Assembly (NCBI RefSeq): GCF_012275445.1
Contig: NZ_JAAZQK010000007.1
Coordinates: 248,001-312,000, forward strand
Length of the DNA: 64,000 nt
Direction of reading: 5' to 3'
Source: Rhizobacter sp. SG703
Lineage (GTDB): Bacteria > Pseudomonadota > Gammaproteobacteria > Burkholderiales > Burkholderiaceae_C
The notes below the pieces were generated by a model. It saw only the letters and a list, made by a program, of their open reading frames with translations, made no database searches and had not been told where the DNA came from. Both the position numbers and the translations under genes were made by a program. The number at the start of each line of letters is the position of its first letter. The first letter of the stretch is position 1. Below are positions 9,165-17,486 of the stretch, one piece after another.

Positions 9165-9282
9165 GTTTCGCGAACTGCGCTGACTCTTGCGCGGGAATCC
9201 CCCGTCAGAACGTTCGGCGCTGCGGCCTATCCTGATCGGCGTGACCTCGACGTCACGCCCCTACAAAGCAGGAGACAAGCGA

Positions 9283-10533
9283 ATGACACGTCACCCACTG
9301 AAAACATTCGTCGCGGCCGCATGCGCGCTCGCGTTCTCGGGCCTGGCGGCCGCCCAGCAAAGCGTGGAGGTGCTGCACTGGTGGACCTCCGGCGGCGAGG
9401 CCGCGGCGCTGAACGTGCTGAAGGGCAACCTGGAGAAGCAGGGCGTCAAGTGGAACGACATGCCGGTGGCCGGCGGCGGCGGCGAGGCGGCGATGACCGC
9501 GGTGCGCGCCCGCGTGACCGCCGGCAACCCGCCGACCGCGGTGCAGCTGCTCGGCTTCGACATCCAGGACTGGGCGAAGCAAGGCGTGCTGGCCGACCTG
9601 AACGCGGTCGCCGCGAAGGAAGGTTGGGACAAGGTCGTGCCGGGCGCGCTGCAGGCGTTCTCGAAGTACGACGGCAAGTGGATCGCCGCGCCGGTCAACG
9701 TGCACTCCACCAACTGGGTCTGGGCCAACAAGTCGGTGCTGGACAAGGCCGGCGTCACCGCGATGCCGACCAGCTTCGACGAGTTCATCGCCGCCGCCGA
9801 GAAGGTGCAGAAGGCCGGCTTCGTCGCGCTCGCGCATGGCGGCCAGCCGTGGCAGGACGCGACGCTGTTCGACAGCGTGGTGCTGAGCACCGGCGGCATC
9901 GACTTCTACAAGAAGGTCTTCATCCAGAAGGACAAGGCCGCGCTCGGCTCGCCGACGATGCTGAAGGCCTTCGACCGCATGGGCCAGCTGCGCAAGCTGG
10001 TCGACAAGGACTTCTCCAACCGCGACTGGAACCTCGCGTCGGCGATGGTCATCAGCGGCAAGGCCGGCTTCCAGATGATGGGCGACTGGGCCAAGGGCGA
10101 GTTCGTCGCGGCGAAGAAGAAGCCGGGCGTCGATTTCATCTGCATGCGCTTCCCCGGCACGCAGGGCATGGTGTCGTTCAACTCCGACCAGTTCGCGATG
10201 TTCAAGGTCGGCGGCGACAAGGCGGCCGCGCAGGCCAAGATGGCCAGCGCGGTGATGGACCCGGCGTTCCAGTCGGCCTTCAACGTCGTCAAGGGCTCGG
10301 TGCCGGCACGCACCGACGTCTCCGACGCGGCGTTCGACGACTGCGGCAAGAAGGGCATCAAGGACCTGGCCGAAGCCAGCGGCAAGGGCGCGCTGGTCGG
10401 CTCGATGGCGCACGGCCATGCGGTGCCGGCCGGCATCAAGAACGCGTTCTACGACGTGATCACGCGTCACTTCAACGGCCAGATCGACAGCAAGGCCGCC
10501 GTCAAGGAGATGGTCGCCGCGGTCGACAACTGA
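9283..10533 (+). CDS. gtsA: Sugar ABC transporter substrate-binding protein (GtsA-like)
   Basis: 416 residues with a Sec signal peptide ([19 protein letters not shown]). The mature start [12 protein letters not shown] and the following [10 protein letters not shown] are characteristic of the CUT1 glucose/mannose-binding proteins such as GtsA of Pseudomonas. It captures sugar in the periplasm and delivers it to the two permeases encoded next. The ATG at 9283 follows AGGAGA at 9270-9275; the frame extends upstream but without similarity. First gene after the regulator, 127 bp away. The glucose/mannose assignment rests on recognised motifs, not on an alignment. Confidence 0.88.
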   Translation: MTRHPLKTFVAAACALAFSGLAAAQQSVEVLHWWTSGGEAAALNVLKGNLEKQGVKWNDMPVAGGGGEAAMTAVRARVTAGNPPTAVQLLGFDIQDWAKQGVLADLNAVAAKEGWDKVVPGALQAFSKYDGKWIAAPVNVHSTNWVWANKSVLDKAGVTAMPTSFDEFIAAAEKVQKAGFVALAHGGQPWQDATLFDSVVLSTGGIDFYKKVFIQKDKAALGSPTMLKAFDRMGQLRKLVDKDFSNRDWNLASAMVISGKAGFQMMGDWAKGEFVAAKKKPGVDFICMRFPGTQGMVSFNSDQFAMFKVGGDKAAAQAKMASAVMDPAFQSAFNVVKGSVPARTDVSDAAFDDCGKKGIKDLAEASGKGALVGSMAHGHAVPAGIKNAFYDVITRHFNGQIDSKAAVKEMVAAVDN

Positions 10534-10554
10534 TCCACCGGGCACCGACCGCCG

Positions 10555-11424
10555 ATGAAGGCTCCCCTGATCGCGAAGGCGGTGCTGTCGCCGAGCGTGC
10601 TGCTGATCGGCGTCTGCGTCTACGGCTACATCGCGTTCACCGCGTGGCTGTCGTTCACCGCCTCGACGATGGTGCCGGTGACGACGCTGTCCGGCCCCGA
10701 GGCGTACGTGCGCCTCGTCGGGCTGAACAACTGGGTGCTGTCGGTGAAGAACCTCGGCATCTTCGCGACGCTGTACATCCTCGGCTGCGGCGTGCTCGGG
10801 CTGCTGCTGGCGGTGCTGATCGACCAGAAGGTGCGCGCGGAAGCCGGCTTCCGGTCGGTCTTCCTCTACCCGATGGCGCTGTCGTTCATCGTCACCGGCA
10901 CCGCCTGGAAGTGGCTGATGGACCCGGGCATCGGGCTGGAGCGCTCGATGCACGCGATCGGCTGGACCGGCTTCGCGTTCGGCTGGGTGAAGGACAGCGA
11001 CCTCGCGATCTACTGCATCGTGATCGCCGCGGTGTGGCAGACCTCGGGCTTCGTGATGGCGCTGTTCCTGGCCGGGCTGCGCGGCGTCGACACCGAGGTG
11101 GTCAACGCCGCCCGGCTCGACGGCGCGCGCGCCTGGCGCATCTACCAGCGCGTGATCCTGCCGCAGCTCGGCGCGAGCTTCATCTCGGCCTTCGTGATCC
11201 TCGCGCACATGGCGATCAAGTCCTACGACCTGGTGATCGCGCTGACCAATGGCGGACCGGGGCGCGCGAGCTGGCTGCCGTCGCTGTTCATGTACCAATA
11301 CACCTTCACCCGCAACGAGATGGCGGTCGGCGCGGCCAGTGCGGTGCTGATGCTGGTCGCGATCGCGATCGTCGTGGTGCCGTACATCCTGCGCGAGACG
11401 CGCGGCGAGGATGCGCATGGCTGA
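10555..11424 (+). CDS. gtsB: Sugar ABC transporter permease, MalF/GtsB type
   Basis: 289 residues with about six membrane segments. The conserved cytoplasmic loop of CUT1 permeases that contacts the ATPase is present as NAARLDGARAWRIYQRVILPQLG. It lies 21 bp after the binding-protein gene and overlaps the next permease gene by 14 bp. Together with the second permease it forms the inner-membrane channel for the imported sugar. Confidence 0.92.
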   Translation: MKAPLIAKAVLSPSVLLIGVCVYGYIAFTAWLSFTASTMVPVTTLSGPEAYVRLVGLNNWVLSVKNLGIFATLYILGCGVLGLLLAVLIDQKVRAEAGFRSVFLYPMALSFIVTGTAWKWLMDPGIGLERSMHAIGWTGFAFGWVKDSDLAIYCIVIAAVWQTSGFVMALFLAGLRGVDTEVVNAARLDGARAWRIYQRVILPQLGASFISAFVILAHMAIKSYDLVIALTNGGPGRASWLPSLFMYQYTFTRNEMAVGAASAVLMLVAIAIVVVPYILRETRGEDAHG

Positions 11425-12295
11425 GCGCAGGTTGAAGGCCGTCGTGTCACGGGTCCTGCCTCGCGTGCTGCTCTACGGCGTGCTCGGCTATGCGGCCCTG
11501 CTGTTCCTGATGCCGCTGTACGTGATGCTGGTCAACTCGGTGAAGCCGCTCGACGAGATCCGCGGCGGCGACCTGATGGCCTGGCCCGACGCGTTCACGC
11601 TGCAGCCGTGGCACGACGCCTGGAGCCTGGCGCAGATCGGCGTGCAGGCCACCGGGCTGAAGCCCTACTTCGTCAACAGCTTCCTGATGACGCTGCCGGC
11701 GGTGCTGATCTCGACCGGCATCGGCGCCTTCAACGGCTACGTGCTGACGCAGTTCCGGTTCCGCGGCGCACACCTGGTGTTCGCGATGCTGATGTTCTCG
11801 GTGTTCATCCCGTTCCAGATCGTGCTGATCCCGATGGCGCGCACGCTCGGCATCCTGCACCTGGCCGGCACGGTGCCCGGGCTGGTGCTGGTGCACGTGG
11901 TGTACGGCATCGGCTTCACCACCCTCTTCTTCCGCAACTACTACGCGGCCTTCCCGCCCGAGCTGGTGCGTTCGGCGCGCATGGACGGCGCGCGCTTCTT
12001 CCGCCTGTTCTTCCGGCTGCTGCTGCCCAACAGCGTGCCGATCATCGTGGTCTCGGTGATCTGGCAGTTCACCAACGTCTGGAACGACTTCCTGTTCGGC
12101 GCGTCGTTCAGCGACTACAGCAGCTTCCCGATCACCGTGGCGCTGAACAACCTGGTGAATTCGAGCACCGGCGTCAAGGAATACAACGTGCACTTCGCGG
12201 CGGCGTTCATCGCCGGCGCGCCGACGCTGCTGGTCTACATCCTGTCCGGCAAGTACTTCGTGCGCGGCCTGATGGCCGGCTCGGTCAAGGGCTGA
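11411..12295 (+). CDS. gtsC: Sugar ABC transporter permease, MalG/GtsC type
   Basis: 294 residues with six predicted membrane segments. The ATPase-contact loop is SARMDGARFFRLFFRLLLP, as in MalG-type permeases. The start ATG at 11411 overlaps the previous gene; an in-frame ATG at 11417 is equally possible. It pairs with the preceding permease and is energised by the ATPase encoded 24 bp downstream. Confidence 0.92.
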   Translation: MRMAERRLKAVVSRVLPRVLLYGVLGYAALLFLMPLYVMLVNSVKPLDEIRGGDLMAWPDAFTLQPWHDAWSLAQIGVQATGLKPYFVNSFLMTLPAVLISTGIGAFNGYVLTQFRFRGAHLVFAMLMFSVFIPFQIVLIPMARTLGILHLAGTVPGLVLVHVVYGIGFTTLFFRNYYAAFPPELVRSARMDGARFFRLFFRLLLPNSVPIIVVSVIWQFTNVWNDFLFGASFSDYSSFPITVALNNLVNSSTGVKEYNVHFAAAFIAGAPTLLVYILSGKYFVRGLMAGSVKG

Positions 12296-12319
12296 TTCCC
12301 GCAGTTTCCGACACACACC

Positions 12320-13372
<1,053 letters not shown>

Positions 13373-13389
13373 GCCAGGAGGTGAACGCG

Positions 13390-14640
13390 ATGGAAGCCTG
13401 GATGAACGACGTGCCCGCCGCCGTGCGGGATTCGCAGCGGCAACTGCGCCGCGACGTGCGCGACCTGCCCGGCCGCTTCGCGCGGTTGAGCGATGCGCTG
13501 GAGGCCGAGGTGGCCGCGATCCGCAGCGAGCAGGCGCACGGCGGCGCGGTGCCCGAACTGCCGTTCCAGGACGTGGCCGCCGGCCGCGTCACTGCGGCAC
13601 AGCGGGCCCACATCAAGCGGCGCGGCTGCGTGGTGGTGCGCGGCGTGTTCGACCCCGACCAGGTCGGTGCGTGGAACGAGGCCATCGTGCGCTACATCGA
13701 CGACGTGCAGTACCTGCAGCGCATGCCGCAGAAGGCGGGGCTGGACAAGTACTTCAGCGCGCTCGGTTCGAGCCGGCCGCAGATCTACAGCCTGTACTGG
13801 TCGCTGCCGCAGATGCAGGCGCGCCAGCATGCCGACATGGCGACGCTGCGCAGCTGGCTGAACCGGCTGTGGACCTTCGAGAAGAACGGCACGCGGTATT
13901 TCGACCCGGACCGGCAGTTCAACTACGCCGACCGGATCCGCCGCCGCGAGCCGGGCGATTCGACGCTCGGGCTGTCGCCGCACTCTGACGGCGGCTCGGT
14001 CGAGCGCTGGTGCGAGCCGAGCTTCCGCCACGTCTACCGCGAGGTGTTCGACGGCGACCCGCTGGCCTTCGACCCGTTCGATGCCGAAGGCCGCACCGCG
14101 ACGCGCGAGATCCCGTCGCCGGCCGTCTGCTCGGCCTTCCGCACCTTCCAGGGCTGGACCGCACTGACCCGCCAGGGCCCCGGCGACGGCACGCTGAAGC
14201 TGGTGCCGATCGCGAAGACGACGCCATGGATGCTGCTGCGCGCGCTGCAGCCCGACGTGCCCGACGGCGACCTGTGCGGCGCGCAGCCGGGGCGCGCGCT
14301 GGGCGCGTCGCCGCAATGGCATGCGCCGCTGCTGGCCGGGCTGGTGTCGATCCCGCAAGTGGAACCGGGCGACACGGTGTGGTGGCACTCCGACGTGATC
14401 CATGCGGTGGAAGACCAGCACACCGGCAGCGGCTACAGCAACGTGATCTACATCGGCGCGGCGCCGTGGTGCGCGAAGAACGCCGCGTTCGCGCAGCGCC
14501 AGGCGCCGGCCTTCCTCGAAGGGCGCAGCAGCCCGGATTTCGCGCCGGAAGACTACGAACTCGGCTTCGCGGGCCGCGCGCGAGAGGAGAATCTGAGCCC
14601 GCTCGGCCTCATGCAGATGGGGCTGACGGACTGGACTTGA
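13390..14640 (+). CDS. DUF1479 (YbiU-like) Fe(II)/2-oxoglutarate-type dioxygenase
   Basis: 416 residues. The protein matches the DUF1479/YbiU family, which is related to phytanoyl-CoA-type non-heme iron dioxygenases. A probable iron-binding H-x-D lies in SPHSDGGSVERW and a late histidine in WWHSDVIHAVEDQH. The start at 13390 follows AGGAG at 13376-13380 with a normal spacing. It sits inside a sugar-uptake operon, 17 bp after the ATPase gene and 37 bp before an AGE-family epimerase, which is unusual and suggests oxidation of a sugar or sugar derivative. The reaction is unknown. Confidence 0.85.
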   Translation: MEAWMNDVPAAVRDSQRQLRRDVRDLPGRFARLSDALEAEVAAIRSEQAHGGAVPELPFQDVAAGRVTAAQRAHIKRRGCVVVRGVFDPDQVGAWNEAIVRYIDDVQYLQRMPQKAGLDKYFSALGSSRPQIYSLYWSLPQMQARQHADMATLRSWLNRLWTFEKNGTRYFDPDRQFNYADRIRRREPGDSTLGLSPHSDGGSVERWCEPSFRHVYREVFDGDPLAFDPFDAEGRTATREIPSPAVCSAFRTFQGWTALTRQGPGDGTLKLVPIAKTTPWMLLRALQPDVPDGDLCGAQPGRALGASPQWHAPLLAGLVSIPQVEPGDTVWWHSDVIHAVEDQHTGSGYSNVIYIGAAPWCAKNAAFAQRQAPAFLEGRSSPDFAPEDYELGFAGRAREENLSPLGLMQMGLTDWT

Positions 14641-14677
14641 CCCGCTGGACCTGAACGACTTTCCCTGAACGATTCCC

Positions 14678-15904
14678 ATGACAACGACGCCGCCCGTGCC
14701 CGACTTCCGCCGCCCCGAGCCCCTGCTCGCCCACATCCGCCACACGCTGGCCTTCTACGACGGCCGCTGCCGCGACGACAGCGGCGGCTTCTTCCACTTC
14801 TTCAAGGACGACGGCACCGTCTACGACCGGCGCACGCGCCACCTGGTCAGCAGCACGCGCTTCGTGTTCACGCACGCGATGGCGTTCCGGCGCTTCGGCG
14901 ATGCGCGCTGGCAGGACGGCGCGCGGCATGGCCTGCGCTTCCTGCAGCAGGCGCACCGGCAGCCGAACGGCGGCTATGCGTGGCAGCTCGACTGGGACGG
15001 CACGAAGGCCACCGTGCAGGACGACACCAACCACTGCTACGGCCTGGCGTTCGTGGTGCTCGCGCATGCGCACGCGCTGATGGCCGGCGTGGAAGAGGCG
15101 CGCGCCGGGCTGGACGAGAGCGTCGCGCTGATGGAGCGGCGCTTCTGGGAACCGGCGCGCGGGCTGTATGCCGACGAGGCGGATGCCGCGTGGACCGTCG
15201 GCAGCTACCGCGGCCAGAACGCCAACATGCACAGCTGCGAGGCGATGATCGCCGCGTACGACGCGACGAAGGACCCGAAGTACCTGCAGCGCGCGCTGAC
15301 GCTGGCCGAATCGATCACGCAGCGCCAGGCGGCGCTGGCCGACACGCAGGACGGCCCGCTGGTGTGGGAGCACTACCGGGCCGACTGGTCGGTCGACTGG
15401 GACTACAACCGCGACGACAAGACGAACATCTTTCGGCCGTGGGGCTTCCAGACCGGGCACCTGACCGAGTGGACCAAGCTGCTGCTGCAGCTGGAGACCC
15501 ACCTGCCGGCCGACCAGCGCCCGGCCTGGCTGCTGCCGACCGCGCGCCGCTTCTTCGACACCGCGATGCGCCGCGGCTGGGATGCAACGCACGGCGGGCT
15601 GGTCTACGGCTTCGCGCCCGATGGCAGCGTGTGCGACGGCGACAAGTATTTCTGGGTGCAGGCCGAGAGCCTGGCCGCCGCCGCGCTGCTCGCGCTGCGC
15701 ACCGGCGACGACGCGTATTGGGGCTGGTACGACAAGCTGTGGGGCTACAGCTGGGCGCACATGATCGACCACCGGCACGGCGCGTGGTACCGCATCCTGA
15801 CGCCGGACAACCGCAAGATCTCGGACGAGAAGAGCCCGGCCGGGAAGGTGGACTACCACACGATGGGGGCTTGCTATGACGTGCTGAGGGGGATGGGGGC
15901 ATGA
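14678..15904 (+). CDS. AGE-family sugar epimerase/isomerase
   Basis: 408 residues with the alpha/alpha-barrel sequence pattern of the N-acylglucosamine 2-epimerase (AGE) superfamily, which includes mannose isomerase and cellobiose 2-epimerase. Conserved histidine regions are visible: DDTNHCYGLAF, NANMHSCEAM, QTGHLTEW and the aromatic KYFWVQAES. It interconverts a free sugar after uptake. Last gene of the sugar operon, after the DUF1479 gene. With a GtsA-like transporter, a mannose-to-fructose or glucose/mannose conversion is the simplest guess. Confidence 0.88.
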   Translation: MTTTPPVPDFRRPEPLLAHIRHTLAFYDGRCRDDSGGFFHFFKDDGTVYDRRTRHLVSSTRFVFTHAMAFRRFGDARWQDGARHGLRFLQQAHRQPNGGYAWQLDWDGTKATVQDDTNHCYGLAFVVLAHAHALMAGVEEARAGLDESVALMERRFWEPARGLYADEADAAWTVGSYRGQNANMHSCEAMIAAYDATKDPKYLQRALTLAESITQRQAALADTQDGPLVWEHYRADWSVDWDYNRDDKTNIFRPWGFQTGHLTEWTKLLLQLETHLPADQRPAWLLPTARRFFDTAMRRGWDATHGGLVYGFAPDGSVCDGDKYFWVQAESLAAAALLALRTGDDAYWGWYDKLWGYSWAHMIDHRHGAWYRILTPDNRKISDEKSPAGKVDYHTMGACYDVLRGMGA

Positions 15905-16493
15905 ACGCCTGAAGGGCGCGGGCGATGAGCTCCATGCCGTACCGGATCTCACCGAACGCTGCCCCTTTGTCGCGGCCGCGACGAGCCAGAACTGTGCGCC
16001 GCTACCGGCTATCTGCACATGACGCGCAGCGCGGTGGAACGGCAGATCTCGATATCACGTCTTCGTCTTGGCAGTGTGTGTAGCGCGGCACCCCATTTGG
16101 CCGACGAATTCCTTGAGCTGATCGTCTGCGACATCGGCGTAGCGCCCCGCAGAGACATCCACCCAGCCTCGGCGAGCCGCCTGCTTGAGGGCCTCGCGCT
16201 TGACGTCCTCGACTCGCTCATGCTCCTCGAACGACGTCGACTCTTCGTGACGCTGGAGGGCCCCTGCTCCGCCCCGCTTGCGCAACACCAACTTGCCGGC
16301 GTCGATGTCGGCCTGACGCAACCGCTCGTTCGCAAACGGATCAAGCAAGGTCTTGTTGGTGATGGCTCGCTCATGTGTGTTCGAAATCAAAGCTTTGGCA
16401 CGCGGCGAAGCATGTGCATTGATGTGCTAACAGTCAAGATGGCCGGCAACAGTCCATCGATATACTCGCCCGACAACCTACTTTCGCCCACCC
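15905..16493. other. Border region between sugar operon and defence locus
   Basis: This 589-bp stretch marks the change from very GC-rich to more mixed base composition. It holds one possible small minus-strand gene (listed separately) and, near 16461-16466, TATACT, a plausible -10 element 27 bp before the AAA ATPase gene, though no matching -35 is obvious. No integrase, transposase or repeat of the tRNA 3' end was found here. Confidence 0.45.
16055..16390 (-). CDS. Possible small hypothetical protein
   Basis: A reading frame of 111 residues. The only visible start is TTG at 16390, so the true N-terminus is uncertain. The sequence is charged and soluble, with the C-terminal phrase KQAARRGWVDVSAGRYADVADDQLKEF (shortened here: AARRGWVDVSAGRYADVADD), reminiscent of the C-terminal helix of small ParD-like antitoxins, but no toxin gene is adjacent and the similarity is weak. 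It diverges from the AAA ATPase/protease pair and has a composition similar to it, so it may belong to the same acquired segment. Confidence 0.35.
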   Translation of the reverse strand: MISNTHERAITNKTLLDPFANERLRQADIDAGKLVLRKRGGAGALQRHEESTSFEEHERVEDVKREALKQAARRGWVDVSAGRYADVADDQLKEFVGQMGCRATHTAKTKT

Positions 16494-17483
16494 ATGCCCC
16501 GAGCAGATCTCCTTGTAAACCTCGTGCGCGCTGGCACCCAGGGCGATCAACGAACGTTCCGCTCGACCGTAGAGGCCATGGCGGCCGAGGAACGCGCCAA
16601 GCGGCACGGCCAACTCGCCGACAGGTTGGAGGAGAACCTGCGTCATCAGCCGGCGCAAGGCGCCAAGACTCCCGAGGTGGTGCGTAGTTTCGACGGCGGC
16701 CACGGAGGTCTGCTCTACGAGATCGAACCGCGCCGAGGATTGGAGAGCATTTTTCTCGACGATTCGGTACTGGCCCCGGTGCGCGAACTGGTCGAAGAGC
16801 AGCAGCGTGTTGATCTTCTGCGGTCGTACGGCATCGAGCCGCGCCATCGCGTGCTGTTGGCTGGACCTCCCGGCAACGGCAAAACGACGCTTGCAGAGGG
16901 CATCGCGTTTGAGTTGATGGCTCCTCTCTTCGTGGTGCGCTACGAAGCCGTCGTTGGAAGTTTTCTTGGCGAGACGAGCGGTCGGTTGAAGCGGCTTTTT
17001 GATTTCGCTCGTACCCACCATTGCGTTCTTTTCTTCGACGAGTTCGACACGTTGGGCAAGGAGCGAGGGGATACCCATGAGACGGGCGAGATCAAGCGCG
17101 TCGTGAGTTCGCTGCTCCTTCAGATTGATTCGTTGCCAAGCCATGTGGTTGTGGTGACGGCCACCAACCACGCGGAGCTTCTTGACCGGGCCGTGTGGCG
17201 ACGGTTCCAGCTTCGGTTGGACCTGCCTGCGCCGACGTTCGCGCAGCGGGTTGCGTGGTTCGATCGCTTTGAAGGCGAGGTCGGAATGCCGCTCGGCATG
17301 TCTACCAAGACCCTTGCCGGGCGTTTCCCAGCCCAAAATTTTTCAGACCTTGAGCAGTTCTGCCTGGACGTGCGACGACGCTACGTGCTGGCGCTGCCGG
17401 GGGCAGATATCAAGCGCATCGTGGCCGATCGCTTGACGCAGTGGAAAGGTCGAGTAGGGCCAGAAACCGCAGCCAAGGACTAA
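16494..17483 (+). CDS. ietA: AAA ATPase of an IetAS-type defence pair
   Basis: 329 residues. Single AAA domain: Walker A GPPGNGKT at residues 124-131 (Lys130), Walker B VLFFDEFD, sensor 1 in VTATNHAELLDRAVWRRF with candidate arginine fingers. The N-terminal ~95 residues are helical and unrecognised. The next gene, 3 bp downstream, encodes a subtilisin-like protease; this ATPase-protease pair is the architecture of the IetAS anti-phage system. The ATPase presumably senses infection or remodels and delivers a substrate to the protease. Base composition is clearly less GC-rich than the flanks, suggesting horizontal transfer. Assignment rests on domain pairing and order, not on alignment to characterised members. 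Confidence 0.8.
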   Translation: MPRADLLVNLVRAGTQGDQRTFRSTVEAMAAEERAKRHGQLADRLEENLRHQPAQGAKTPEVVRSFDGGHGGLLYEIEPRRGLESIFLDDSVLAPVRELVEEQQRVDLLRSYGIEPRHRVLLAGPPGNGKTTLAEGIAFELMAPLFVVRYEAVVGSFLGETSGRLKRLFDFARTHHCVLFFDEFDTLGKERGDTHETGEIKRVVSSLLLQIDSLPSHVVVVTATNHAELLDRAVWRRFQLRLDLPAPTFAQRVAWFDRFEGEVGMPLGMSTKTLAGRFPAQNFSDLEQFCLDVRRRYVLALPGADIKRIVADRLTQWKGRVGPETAAKD

Positions 17484-17486
17484 GCA

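Noticed and set aside
9253-11418. Long minus-strand open frame (721 codons) across the sugar transporter genes
   Set aside because: Compositionally biased antisense shadow of well-supported binding-protein and permease genes.
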